A DNA stretch of 14,442 nt from Synergistaceae bacterium. Lineage in GTDB: Bacteria > Synergistota > Synergistia > Synergistales > Aminobacteriaceae. How positions within the stretch are numbered: position 1 is the first letter of the stretch; every line of letters starts with the position of its first letter. A program made the translations under genes and the position numbers. Shown here in pieces: positions 7,141 through 14,442 of this stretch. The notes below the pieces were generated by a model. That model was given only the letters and a program-made list of their open reading frames with translations. It was not told the origin of the DNA and ran no database searches. The DNA lies in NCBI GenBank assembly GCA_009776565.1, contig WRNQ01000010.1, positions 1,461-15,902 of the forward strand. The letters are read 5' to 3'.

Positions 7141-7587
7141 ATGAGGGCAATTATTCAAAGAGTTAGGGAAGCCAGAGCCACTTTTGAAGGTGAAGTACTA
7201 GGTGAAATAAAGTCTGGTCTTTGTGTTCTTCTTGGAGTAAAAGTGAGGGATACGGAAAAAGAATCCGCATGGATGGCGGAAAAATTAGTCAACTTGCGAG
7301 TTTTTGAAGATGACACAGAAAAGTTGAACCGCTCCTTGCTTGATACAAAAGGAGAGATGCTTTTAATTTCACAATTTACTGTTTATGGGGATTGCCGGAA
7401 GGGGAGACGCCCGTCTTTTACGGAATCTGCGCCTCCCGGAGAAGCAAAAAGGCTTTATGAATTAACTGTTGAAAAGGTAAAAAGTTATGGAGTACCTGTT
7501 CAAACGGGAATGTTCCAAACGCATATGATAATAGAAATAGCGAATGACGGTCCTGTTACTTTGATCTTAGATACTCCGGAAGGATAG
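7141..7587 (+). CDS. dtd: D-aminoacyl-tRNA deacylase
   Basis: Dtd hydrolyses D-aminoacyl-tRNA (and Gly-tRNA-Ala) to free tRNA and the amino acid, protecting translation from misacylation. The 148-residue product matches the family length and start (MRAIIQRV). It carries the active-site segment SQFTVYGD (77-84) and the C-terminal NDGPVT (135-140) with the Gly-Pro pair used for chiral proofreading. The segment before it, GMFQTHM, differs slightly from the more common GxFGAxM. A GGAG-type ribosome site lies before the ATG. The relA-dtd-MBL order is common in Clostridia-like genomes, which supports the call. Confidence 0.95.
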   Translation: MRAIIQRVREARATFEGEVLGEIKSGLCVLLGVKVRDTEKESAWMAEKLVNLRVFEDDTEKLNRSLLDTKGEMLLISQFTVYGDCRKGRRPSFTESAPPGEAKRLYELTVEKVKSYGVPVQTGMFQTHMIIEIANDGPVTLILDTPEG

Positions 7588-7591
7588 TTGC

Positions 7592-8230
7592 ATGAACATT
7601 AAGGGATTTGTCCTTGGACCTCTTGGAACTAACGGATATCTTGTTTCTGACAAACATGGGAATGCTGTCTTTATTGACCCGGCGGATGAAACTTCATTCA
7701 TTATGGACTGGATAAAGGAGAACAATCTGAAGCTCAAGGCAATACTGCTTACGCATGGACATATAGATCACGTGGCAGGTTTGGGGGATAATAGTTTTAC
7801 AGATTTAGTCAATGGGGAGATCTACATAAACGTTTTGGATTCTGTAATGGTGTTAAAACCTCAAAAAGAATTTGCGCTGATGCTTGGGTTTAATTTTGAT
7901 GGAATATCTTCATTTAAGAATATTGAGGATGGAGAAGAATTGTCTTTTGGAGACCTTATAGTAAAAGTTATTGCAACGCCTGGACATACCGAAGGCAGCG
8001 TATGCCTGCTGATTAAAGAAAGAGAAGGAATTTCCGCACTTTTTTCCGGGGATACGCTTTTTGCAGGGAGTGTTGGAAGAACGGACTTACCCGGAGGAGA
8101 TTTTCCCGTTTTAAAAAGTTCGTTAGTTAAACTGGCGTCGCTTCCATCTGAATTGGTTGTTTATCCCGGGCATGGTCCATTGACGACTTTACTACATGAG
8201 ATGAGAAAAAATCCGTTCTGGCCAAGATGA
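7592..8230 (+). CDS. MBL-fold metal-dependent hydrolase (glyoxalase II-like)
   Basis: The 212-residue protein has the metallo-beta-lactamase fold metal ligands: THGHIDH (54-60), H132 in TPGHTEGS, D154 in SGDTLFAGSVGR and H194 in YPGHGP. The pattern GDTLFAGSVGRTDLPGGD is typical of the small glyoxalase II-like or YcbL-type hydrolases that accompany relA and dtd in many genomes. Those that have been tested cleave thioesters such as S-lactoylglutathione; the true substrate here is unknown. It starts 4 bp after dtd with GGAAGGA as ribosome site and ends 24 bp before mreB. No signal peptide, so cytoplasmic. Confidence 0.9.
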   Translation: MNIKGFVLGPLGTNGYLVSDKHGNAVFIDPADETSFIMDWIKENNLKLKAILLTHGHIDHVAGLGDNSFTDLVNGEIYINVLDSVMVLKPQKEFALMLGFNFDGISSFKNIEDGEELSFGDLIVKVIATPGHTEGSVCLLIKEREGISALFSGDTLFAGSVGRTDLPGGDFPVLKSSLVKLASLPSELVVYPGHGPLTTLLHEMRKNPFWPR

Positions 8231-8240
8231 AAATGAAATG

Positions 8241-8247
8241 AGAGGAG
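8241..8247 (+). promoter_or_regulatory. Ribosome binding site fixing the TTG start of mreB
   Basis: AGAGGAG lies seven bases before the TTG at 8255. The resulting protein begins with a short hydrophobic/aromatic RFFSTFWG segment right before the first MreB strand, so the TTG fits family length. Confidence 0.75.
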
Positions 8248-8254
8248 AACAAAC

Positions 8255-9316
8255 TTGAGATTTTTTTCTACTTTTTGGGGTCTTGATATTGGAATAGATC
8301 TTGGAACAACAAATATAGTAGTTTACGTTAAAGGCAGGGGCAAAGGTAAAGGAATTGTCCTCAATGAACCTTCCATGGTAGCGCTGCGGAAGAAACCCCG
8401 CGGCGGCGGGCAGGAAATCATTGCTGTCGGGCGTGAAGCTAAACTGATGGATGGAAAAACCCCGTCGGGCGTGGAGACCGTATGGCCGTTGCAGGATGGA
8501 GTTATAGCAAATTTTGATATGACTGAAGAATTGCTTAGGTATTGTATTCATGAAGCCAGCGATGGGAAATATAATGTAAGACCGAGAGTTGCTATATCAG
8601 TTCCCGCTGAAATAACCGAAGTTGAGAGAAAAGCTGTAATTGACGCTACGCTTGGCGCCGGCGCAAAAGAAGCGTATGTAATTGAGGAGCCGATTTCCGC
8701 CGCTTTGGGGGTAGGTTTGCCCATTGATGAACCAAGAGGATCAATGATAATAGACATCGGAGGCGGAACCAGTGAAGTTTCTGTTATATCTTTAAGCGGA
8801 ACTTCCGTAAAAAAATCCGAACGCATAGCGGGCAAAAATATGGATATTGCAATAATAAATATGATGAGGCAGCATTTTGGACTGTTAATAGGAGAAACAA
8901 CGGCGGAAGAGGTAAAAAACACGATAGGTTCGGTTCTTAATCTTGAGCAAGAGCTTACCATGCAGGTAAAAGGACGCGATTTGTCAGGCGGGCTGCCGAG
9001 AATTGCCACTATTTCTTCCGTAGAAGTCAGGGAGGCGATTGAGCCGATTATTTCCCGCGTGGAGGATGTTGTTAAATTTGCTCTTGAACAAACTAAGCCT
9101 GAGTTGGCAAAGGACATAGCCGATCACGGCATTGTGCTGACAGGAGGAGTCGCTCAACTGAGAGGGCTTGCGGAGCGTCTTTCATGCACTTTGAATACCC
9201 CTGTTTTTGTCGCTGAGGAACCTCTTTTTGCAGTTGCGCTTGGGCTTGGAAAATATCTTGATGATTTGGATGGAAGAAAAAGAATGATATTAACCGTGCA
9301 AAGAGGAGCCCGTTAG
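8255..9316 (+). CDS. mreB: Rod-shape-determining actin homologue MreB
   Basis: MreB forms membrane-associated filaments that orient the lateral wall-synthesis complex. The 353-residue product has the actin-fold nucleotide motifs: DLGTTNIVVY (15-24, phosphate 1), IIDIGGGTSEVSVIS (165-179, phosphate 2) and VLTGGVAQLRGL (294-305, adenosine). YVIEEPISAALG (141-152) is also typical. The N-terminal FFSTFWG could serve as the membrane-binding segment known from other MreBs. It is the first of the elongasome genes and is followed 6 bp later by mreC. Only one mreB paralogue is visible in the window. Confidence 0.97.
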   Translation: MRFFSTFWGLDIGIDLGTTNIVVYVKGRGKGKGIVLNEPSMVALRKKPRGGGQEIIAVGREAKLMDGKTPSGVETVWPLQDGVIANFDMTEELLRYCIHEASDGKYNVRPRVAISVPAEITEVERKAVIDATLGAGAKEAYVIEEPISAALGVGLPIDEPRGSMIIDIGGGTSEVSVISLSGTSVKKSERIAGKNMDIAIINMMRQHFGLLIGETTAEEVKNTIGSVLNLEQELTMQVKGRDLSGGLPRIATISSVEVREAIEPIISRVEDVVKFALEQTKPELAKDIADHGIVLTGGVAQLRGLAERLSCTLNTPVFVAEEPLFAVALGLGKYLDDLDGRKRMILTVQRGAR

Positions 9317-9322
9317 AGCATT

Positions 9323-10108
9323 ATGGATAGCCAATCCACGTATAAATGGGTGAATGGCGTGGTAGCTTTATCAATCTCGTTAATTTTACTTGGAGTTGCG
9401 CCCAGCCTTCAACTACGTTGGAATATTATTAATTTTGTCGGTAGTGTTCTGTATGTTCCGGAATATCCCGCTTTTATTCTTAGACACGCTGCGCTGGATT
9501 TTTCTGACTGGTATTCCAATAAAAATGAACTTGTCACGAAAATCGACAATTTAACAAAGGAAAATGTGAGACTTCTTATGCTCAACGCCGAAATTATGAA
9601 TCAAAAAATACTTATTGATACCAACAGCAATTTGAATTCCGCCAAAGTGATATTACGAGCTCCAGCCGCCTGGTGGAATGAAATAAGGATAAACGCGGGC
9701 AGGAAAGATGGGATAGTTGCGGGAGACGCAGTTTTTAAGGATGGGTATTTAGTTGGCAGAATAAGCTTTGTTGAGGATAATTCAGCTTGGGTCGAGCTGA
9801 TAACATCGTCTTCGCTGATGTTGCCGGCAGTAGTTGAAGAAACCCGTGATATCGGAGTCATTGGCGGCGATGGAGAAGGTGACGTATGGCTTCAGTTTAT
9901 TCCGGAAAACAGAGGCATTGAGCAGGGTATGAATGTAAGCACCGCTCTTGTGGGAGATAAACTTCCTTCAGGTTTAAGAATAGGGAGCATTTCGGGCGAG
10001 AGTTCCATTTCGCCTAACGGCTTTAGTTCTATCCGCATAAACATTGGAGCAGATTTATCCAGGCTGTATTCGGTAGATTATAAAAAGGTAGCGGTTTTAA
10101 AACGATGA
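9323..10108 (+). CDS. mreC: Rod-shape-determining protein MreC
   Basis: MreC links cytoplasmic MreB to the periplasmic or extracellular transpeptidase PBP2 and activates the elongasome. The 261 residues show a short cytoplasmic start, one membrane span (about 11-27), a probable coiled coil (about 62-100, KNELVTKIDNLTKENVRLL) and the two beta-barrel region (about 108-260). Family signatures include AAWWNEIRINAG (115-126), KDGIVAGDAV and LVGRIS. The last four bases overlap mreD (ATGA), implying translational coupling. Confidence 0.93.
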   Translation: MDSQSTYKWVNGVVALSISLILLGVAPSLQLRWNIINFVGSVLYVPEYPAFILRHAALDFSDWYSNKNELVTKIDNLTKENVRLLMLNAEIMNQKILIDTNSNLNSAKVILRAPAAWWNEIRINAGRKDGIVAGDAVFKDGYLVGRISFVEDNSAWVELITSSSLMLPAVVEETRDIGVIGGDGEGDVWLQFIPENRGIEQGMNVSTALVGDKLPSGLRIGSISGESSISPNGFSSIRINIGADLSRLYSVDYKKVAVLKR

Positions 10109-10581
10109 TTATTTACGCTTTATTATCATGGTTTTTTCAGGATTTTCTGGCGGTGCTTTCTTTTGACGCGCTGCTTGTGCCGGACATTTTTCTTTTGTAT
10201 ATTATTTACAATTTGTTATCCGATTTTTCAAAAGACATGGGTAATGAAATTCTATTGATCTGGGTATTGTTCTTTGGAGGTATTTTGTGGGATTTGCGCT
10301 GGACAGCGATACCTGGTCTTTATGCTGCTGTATATATAGGTACATTTCTTTGCGCTTCGTGGGTTTGGAGTTTATTTCCTGAAAGCGGACACACCACGTC
10401 AATACTATTCGTTATATTGTGGTTGTCTCAGTTGCCCGGATTTTTTACAGGGCTATATTTATGGGATATAGGAGCTGAGTATTATTTTACGTCAATGCTT
10501 ATTTGCCAGGCGTATTCGATACCTCTTGCAGCGATATTTTCGCTGCTTTACGTCAGAAAGTTGAAGTTAAAAAATGCCTGA
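10105..10581 (+). CDS. mreD: Rod-shape-determining protein MreD
   Basis: MreD is a small polytopic inner-membrane protein of the elongasome with no known catalysis. The 158-residue product is strongly hydrophobic, with about five membrane spans (roughly 3-20, 23-40, 48-63, 71-90, 98-117 and 130-149; one boundary uncertain) and a basic C-terminus (RKLKLKN). Sequence conservation of MreD is low, so the call rests on length, hydrophobicity and its place between mreC and mrdA. It overlaps mreC by 4 bp and mrdA by 8 bp. Confidence 0.85.
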   Translation: MIIYALLSWFFQDFLAVLSFDALLVPDIFLLYIIYNLLSDFSKDMGNEILLIWVLFFGGILWDLRWTAIPGLYAAVYIGTFLCASWVWSLFPESGHTTSILFVILWLSQLPGFFTGLYLWDIGAEYYFTSMLICQAYSIPLAAIFSLLYVRKLKLKNA

Positions 10582-12307
10582 TGTAAAAGATATTGTGGAA
10601 TCAAGACTCAAATTATGGCGTTGGTTCATGCTATGCACAGTGATTATACTGGTTGTAGGTCTTTATTTTTTTCAAGTTGTGCAAACCGACAAATATGTTT
10701 CGCTTGCTACAAGGAACAGGCTGCGGCTTATCAGGTTTCCTCCTGCAAGGGGAGAAATTCTCGATAGGAATGGGGCTGTGCTTGCCCTTAACGATACTAC
10801 TTATAACATCATGGGATATCCTCTTGACTTGATGAAAGGAGATATCCTGGATAAATTCGCCATGATTCTTTCAAGGCAAGGGATAAATGTAGTATCCAGT
10901 GATCTTGTCAATAATATAAAAAAACAGCAAATGGTTCCGTATCGTGCTGTCACTGTAGCACAGAATCTTGCTATGACACAGATGGCCGAGATAATATCTG
11001 ATCCGTATTTTATGCCGGAGCTTTTCCCTATACCTGTTTGGCGCCGCATTTACCCCGCTGGAGCTCTTGCTTCCCATATAACGGGGTACGTTGGAGAAAT
11101 AAGCGAGCAGGAGCTGAAGCAATACAGAACTAAAGATTATCTTGGCGGCGATATTATAGGCAAAAACGGAGTGGAAAAAAGTTATGAAGATATATTGCGC
11201 GGAGCGGTCGGGCAGGAAGCAATAGAAGTTGATGCAAGGGGAAGGCGGGTAAAAAGCATCGAAACAAAAAAAGCGGTTTCGGGTAATAATATAACCCTCA
11301 CCCTTGATCTTGCCGCTCAGAAAGAAGCTTTCAGGCTGCTTGAAGAGAAAGAATACCGCGGGGCAATAGTAGTAATGGATGTGCGGGATGGCGCGGTTAT
11401 TGTTATGGCGTCTTCTCCGGCGTTTGACAATAATCCGCTTACGTGGGGAATTTCACTACAGGAATGGGACGCTCTAATGACCAATCCTTACAAGCCGATG
11501 ATAAACAGAGCTATATCCGGCGCATATCCGCCTGCTTCTACTTTTAAAGTATTGATGGCTTTGGCGGCGTTATCCGAACAAAAAATTACGCCGCAAACAA
11601 CGATTAATTGTCCCGGTAGTTTTACTATTGGAGGAAGAACTTTCCGTTGTTGGAGGCGCAGCGGTCATGGATCAGTAAACCTTCTCTCGGCCCTGCAACA
11701 TTCCTGCGATGTTTATTTTTATCAGATAGGGCTGAGGCTTGGAATAGATAATATTGTAAAATGGACCAATCTGTTTGGTCTTGGAAGTACAAGCGGATTG
11801 GATATGCCCGGCGAATCTCCGGGAAATACGGCCGGACGGGAATGGAAAAGAAATAGATTTAAACAGCCATGGTATCCCGGCGACACGGTCAATTATTCGA
11901 TAGGCCAGGGTTACCTGTTAACGACGCCGCTTCAACTGGCGTTGTTGTACGCTACGATAGCGAATGGAGGATATCTTCTGACGCCATATATGGTTGAAGG
12001 AAATGCAAAACCTTCCGAAAACCTGAAGATTGATAAAAATCATCTTGCATTGGTTCAGAAAGGATTATCTACTGTTGTTCGTGCAGGCACAGGTTCCCGG
12101 GCTGGAGTTTACGGTCTTGAAGTAGCCGGCAAAACAGGAACGGCGCAAAATTCACACGGACCGGATCACGCGCTCTTTGTTGCTTATGCGCCGGCAAAAC
12201 AACCAGTTTATGTTGTTTCGATTTTGTTGGAAGAGACCGGACTTGGCGGAGGGAGCGTAGCGGCGCCTATGGCCGGTCAATTATTGGCTTACTTGCTTAA
12301 TAAATAG
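10574..12307 (+). CDS. mrdA: Penicillin-binding protein 2, elongation-specific DD-transpeptidase
   Basis: PBP2 crosslinks new peptidoglycan during cell elongation together with RodA, its glycosyltransferase partner. The 577-residue product has a short cytoplasmic tail, one membrane span (about 17-35), a pedestal region beginning RFPPARGEILDRNG (54-67) and RRIYPAGALASHITGYVGE, and the transpeptidase domain. Active-site motifs are STFK (serine 322, lysine 325), SCD (377-379) and KTGT (520-523). Residues C346, C359, H365 and C378 match the spacing of the PBP2 zinc site. The start overlaps mreD by 8 bp. It is a target for beta-lactams such as mecillinam. Confidence 0.96.
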   Translation: MPDVKDIVESRLKLWRWFMLCTVIILVVGLYFFQVVQTDKYVSLATRNRLRLIRFPPARGEILDRNGAVLALNDTTYNIMGYPLDLMKGDILDKFAMILSRQGINVVSSDLVNNIKKQQMVPYRAVTVAQNLAMTQMAEIISDPYFMPELFPIPVWRRIYPAGALASHITGYVGEISEQELKQYRTKDYLGGDIIGKNGVEKSYEDILRGAVGQEAIEVDARGRRVKSIETKKAVSGNNITLTLDLAAQKEAFRLLEEKEYRGAIVVMDVRDGAVIVMASSPAFDNNPLTWGISLQEWDALMTNPYKPMINRAISGAYPPASTFKVLMALAALSEQKITPQTTINCPGSFTIGGRTFRCWRRSGHGSVNLLSALQHSCDVYFYQIGLRLGIDNIVKWTNLFGLGSTSGLDMPGESPGNTAGREWKRNRFKQPWYPGDTVNYSIGQGYLLTTPLQLALLYATIANGGYLLTPYMVEGNAKPSENLKIDKNHLALVQKGLSTVVRAGTGSRAGVYGLEVAGKTGTAQNSHGPDHALFVAYAPAKQPVYVVSILLEETGLGGGSVAAPMAGQLLAYLLNK

Positions 12308-12313
12308 TAATTT

Positions 12314-12327
12314 AGAATTGGAATTCT
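12314..12327 (+). other. Small inverted repeat before minC
   Basis: AGAATTGGAATTCT has perfect six-base arms around GG and sits directly upstream of the minC ribosome site GGAGGAG (12328-12334) in the 30-bp gap after mrdA, the largest gap in the operon. It lacks a T-run and so is not an intrinsic terminator. It may be a weak hairpin or nothing. Confidence 0.3.
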
Positions 12328-12337
12328 GGAGGAGTAT

Positions 12338-13066
12338 ATGGCTAAAGACATCCCAATAGTTCTCAAAGGCGTCGGATACGGAATAAGGCTTTTGATATCT
12401 GGGGAAGCGTCTGATGTAAGAATTATTAAAAATATTCGTGAACTACCTGAGCAAAGTTTTTCTCTTGCAACAGGGAGCGGTATTGTTATTGATTTACAAT
12501 CAAGACAGAGCAGTGGAGTTTTGATAAGCAGACTTTTTATGGAGCTTGTATGGAACAGGAATCTTAATATACTGTCATGGAGTTCAACTAATCCGGAAAC
12601 TCTCGAAAAATTAAAAGCGGCGGGATTTCCAACAGGAGAATACGCTGCGCCGGAAAGAAAGCATGAAGAAGTACCCGAAGAAATACCTGAAGAGGCGCCT
12701 GAAGAAATACCCAATTCAAAAAATGAATTGTATGTACTCCCTACTTTACTAATACACCGTTCTCTCAGGTCAGGGGAAAAAATAGAACACGACGGTGATG
12801 TTACCGTATTTGGTCATGTAAACAACGGCGCTGAAATCATTGCAAGCGGAAATATCTCAGTATTTGGCAAACTGAAAGGATTAGCGCATGCCGGAGTTAA
12901 TGTTAAAGAAGGCAATGTTGCTTATATTTTTGCTTATTCATTTGAACCGCAGCAAATAAGGCTTGGAAATCTTATGAACTCAAAAGTTGGATCTCAAAAC
13001 GCCTGGTGGGGAAAACCAGCTTACATTTTCATGGAAGAGAATTCCCTGATAATAAAGGGACTGTAA
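12338..13066 (+). CDS. minC: Septum site-determining protein MinC
   Basis: MinC, recruited by MinD, blocks FtsZ assembly away from midcell. The 242 residues divide into an N-terminal FtsZ-inhibiting domain (about 5-100, low conservation), an acidic linker of four PEE-type units (110-125) and the C-terminal right-handed beta-helix that binds MinD (about 133-242). That helix includes RSGEKIEHDGDVTVFGHVN (144-162), GAEIIASGNISVFGKLKG and AHAG. The MinC_C signature RSGxxIxxxGDVxxxGxVxxGAE is intact. A strong GGAGGAG lies upstream of the ATG. It is followed 23 bp later by minD. Confidence 0.94.
   Translation: MAKDIPIVLKGVGYGIRLLISGEASDVRIIKNIRELPEQSFSLATGSGIVIDLQSRQSSGVLISRLFMELVWNRNLNILSWSSTNPETLEKLKAAGFPTGEYAAPERKHEEVPEEIPEEAPEEIPNSKNELYVLPTLLIHRSLRSGEKIEHDGDVTVFGHVNNGAEIIASGNISVFGKLKGLAHAGVNVKEGNVAYIFAYSFEPQQIRLGNLMNSKVGSQNAWWGKPAYIFMEENSLIIKGL
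12665..12712 (+). repeat. Four in-frame 12-bp units in the minC linker
   Basis: The units encode EEVP, EEIP, EEAP and EEIP, residues 110-125. This is an in-frame minisatellite of about 12 bp making an acidic, proline-spaced interdomain linker. Copies differ mainly at the variable hydrophobic residue and at synonymous sites. Confidence 0.8.
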
Positions 13067-13075
13067 TATATCGAT

Positions 13076-13082
13076 AGGAGGG
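13076..13082 (+). promoter_or_regulatory. Ribosome binding site deciding the TTG start of minD
   Basis: AGGAGGG lies seven bases before the TTG at 13090. There is no in-frame ATG between here and the nucleotide-binding loop, and the GTG at residue 29 has no comparable site, so the longer protein is favoured. Confidence 0.75.
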
Positions 13083-13089
13083 TTTTAAA

Positions 13090-13959
13090 TTGGGTGAACA
13101 AGAATCTGTCGCAGCTTCTGATAATACTGAACTTCAAGATGAGCCGCAAATACTTGAAAAAGAAAAATCCCATGTGATAGTTGTTACATCCGGCAAAGGT
13201 GGAGTAGGTAAGACCACCTCAACATCTAATATAGCAGTAGCGCTGGCGAAATTAGGAAAAAAAGTTGTTGCCGTGGATGCTGATATTGGTCTTCGAAATC
13301 TTGATGTGATAATGGGGCTGGAAAACAGAGTTGTTTATACATTTGTGGATGTACTGGAAAATAGCTGTAGATTAAGTCAGGCGTTAGTCAGAGATAAAAG
13401 GGTCGATTCGTTGTATCTGCTTCCGGCAGCTCAAACACGGACTAAAGATGCGGTGAATCAAAAACAAATGGTTCAACTGTGCGATATGTTAAAGAAAGAA
13501 TTTGATTATGTTCTTTTGGATTGTCCCGCCGGTATAGAGGGAGGATTCAAAAACGCGGCGGCAGGAGCGGATGAGGCGCTTATTGTAGTCACTCCCGAAG
13601 TTCCTTCCGTCCGCGATGCCGACCGTATAATCGGAATGCTTGAATCTATGGGCAAATCTCCTATACGGCTTATCATAAACCGTTTACGACCTGATATGGT
13701 GCGAGGCGGAGATATGCTTGACGTGCCGGACATAATTGAAATTCTGGCAATTAACCTTATTGGGATTGTACCCGAGGATGATAATGTAATAAAAGCTGCA
13801 AACAGAGGCGAACCAATGGCTTTTACTAACAAATCGCCTGCGGCCCGGGCTTATATCAGTATTGCAGAACGCCTGTTAGGAAAAGATGTTCCGTTCATCC
13901 ATCTTAGCACCAAACCAAGAGGCATATTTGAGAGCATCAAAAAAATACTTGGGATATAG
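13090..13959 (+). CDS. minD: Septum site-determining ATPase MinD, with N-terminal extension
   Basis: MinD is a membrane-binding ATPase that positions MinC and is released by MinE. The 289-residue product carries the deviant Walker A SGKGGVGKTT (34-43) with signature K36 and K41, switch I DADIGLRNLD (63-72), Walker B LLDCPAG (142-148) and a C-terminal amphipathic membrane helix GIFESIKKILGI (278-289). Typical MinD proteins start almost at VIVVTSGKGG; here about 28 acidic residues precede it. The TTG start is set by AGGAGGG. It is 12 bp before minE. Confidence 0.96.
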   Translation: MGEQESVAASDNTELQDEPQILEKEKSHVIVVTSGKGGVGKTTSTSNIAVALAKLGKKVVAVDADIGLRNLDVIMGLENRVVYTFVDVLENSCRLSQALVRDKRVDSLYLLPAAQTRTKDAVNQKQMVQLCDMLKKEFDYVLLDCPAGIEGGFKNAAAGADEALIVVTPEVPSVRDADRIIGMLESMGKSPIRLIINRLRPDMVRGGDMLDVPDIIEILAINLIGIVPEDDNVIKAANRGEPMAFTNKSPAARAYISIAERLLGKDVPFIHLSTKPRGIFESIKKILGI

Positions 13960-13971
13960 GGGGAGTCGGAC

Positions 13972-14325
13972 ATGACTTTTAATAAATTAGATGATTTTTT
14001 TAAAAAGATTTTAAATTCTCTCTTCGGTCGGGGAGATTCAAAAGAAAAAGTGGTATCGTCCGCTAAAACAGCGCGTGAACGTCTTCATATAATTCTTGCC
14101 CATGACAGGACTGACATATCGCCGGAGTTGCTTGAAACTTTGCGTTTCGAAATGATAAAGGTGCTGAAAAAATATATGGAAATAGATGAAGCGCGAATTG
14201 AAATAGATATTGAGGACGGAGGAATGGCTCTTGCAGTCAATATCCCCGTTATACAAGTTAAACGCGGAAGCTCGCTGAATTTAAAGAGAAGTAAACATGA
14301 CGGAAACAGAGCTAACCATCCGTAA
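13972..14325 (+). CDS. minE: Cell division topological specificity factor MinE
   Basis: MinE stimulates MinD ATPase and drives Min oscillation. Of 117 residues, 1-19 (FNKLDDFFKKILNSLFG) look like the amphipathic membrane-targeting start, and 31-71 hold the anti-MinCD region (KTARERLHIILAHDR, then LRFEMIKVLKKYMEID). Residues 73-97 are the dimerising beta region. A basic, low-complexity tail of about 20 residues (KRGSSLNLKRSKHDGNRANHP region) makes it longer than the usual 85-100. The last 29 bp overlap the start of rodA. GGGGAG precedes the ATG. Confidence 0.92.
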   Translation: MTFNKLDDFFKKILNSLFGRGDSKEKVVSSAKTARERLHIILAHDRTDISPELLETLRFEMIKVLKKYMEIDEARIEIDIEDGGMALAVNIPVIQVKRGSSLNLKRSKHDGNRANHP

Positions 14326-14442
14326 TAACCTGATAAAGCAGGATAAGTGGCTGTTTTTTGCTTTATTAAGCTTGATTATAATAGGTATTATTACAATATT
14401 CTCTGCGGCTGCCGGTTTTTCAGGCAGAGGAACGGATTACGT
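14297..14442 (+). CDS. rodA: RodA, peptidoglycan glycosyltransferase of the SEDS family (N-terminal fragment)
   Basis: Only the first 48 residues are in the window. They show a hydrophilic start (MTETELTIRNNLIKQDKW), a membrane span (about 19-36, FFALLSLIIIGIITIFS) and SAAAG (36-40), a SEDS-like N-terminus. FtsW would look similar in this stretch, but the location beside mreBCD and mrdA favours RodA, the glycosyltransferase partner of PBP2. AAAGAGAAG precedes the ATG, which lies inside the end of minE. The rest is cut by the window edge. Confidence 0.85.
   Translation, partial: MTETELTIRNNLIKQDKWLFFALLSLIIIGIITIFSAAAGFSGRGTDY

Noticed and set aside
8548..9117. A 189-codon minus-strand frame inside mreB
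   Set aside because: Antisense shadow of the conserved mreB coding sequence; its composition reflects mreB codon bias.

Overview
The window holds two contrasting parts. Positions 1-2774 (minus strand) carry most of a large secreted or surface repeat protein that continues past the left edge. After a 391-bp divergent intergenic region, positions 3166-14442 (plus strand) form a tightly packed housekeeping run of twelve genes: recJ, a bifunctional relA/spoT, dtd, a glyoxalase II-like metallo-beta-lactamase-fold hydrolase, mreB, mreC, mreD, mrdA (PBP2), minC, minD, minE and the start of rodA. The largest gap inside that run is 30 bp, and several neighbours overlap (mreC/mreD by 4 bp, mreD/mrdA by 8 bp, minE/rodA by 29 bp). 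I see no terminator or convincing internal promoter, so it reads as one long operon or a few nested ones.

The organism is a rod-shaped bacterium with both an elongasome and a MinCDE system. The order recJ-relA-dtd-MBL followed by mreBCD-mrdA-minCDE-rodA resembles Clostridia and Synergistota. Together with a large exported GLUG/Ig-like repeat protein, this makes an anaerobic gut-type Synergistota or related lineage plausible. That is inference; the sequence alone does not settle the taxon. TTG starts are frequent (surface protein, recJ, mreB, minD).

The genes fall into functional blocks. RecJ is a single-strand exonuclease for repair. Rel makes and degrades (p)ppGpp. Dtd removes D-amino acids from tRNA. 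MreB, MreC, MreD, PBP2 and RodA make up the lateral wall-synthesis machine. MinC, MinD and MinE place the division site. Co-transcription would couple cell length, width and division placement.

Nothing in the operon is a wholly new system. The points most worth a second look are: the surface protein's architecture (twelve GLUG repeats with a cysteine ladder, then about 100-residue Ig-like repeats that are near-identical at DNA level); its strong promoter with an 18-bp perfect palindrome in the leader; an unrecognised 42-codon ORF with a good ribosome site just before recJ; a Cys3His version of the PBP2 zinc site; and an acidic N-terminal extension on MinD.
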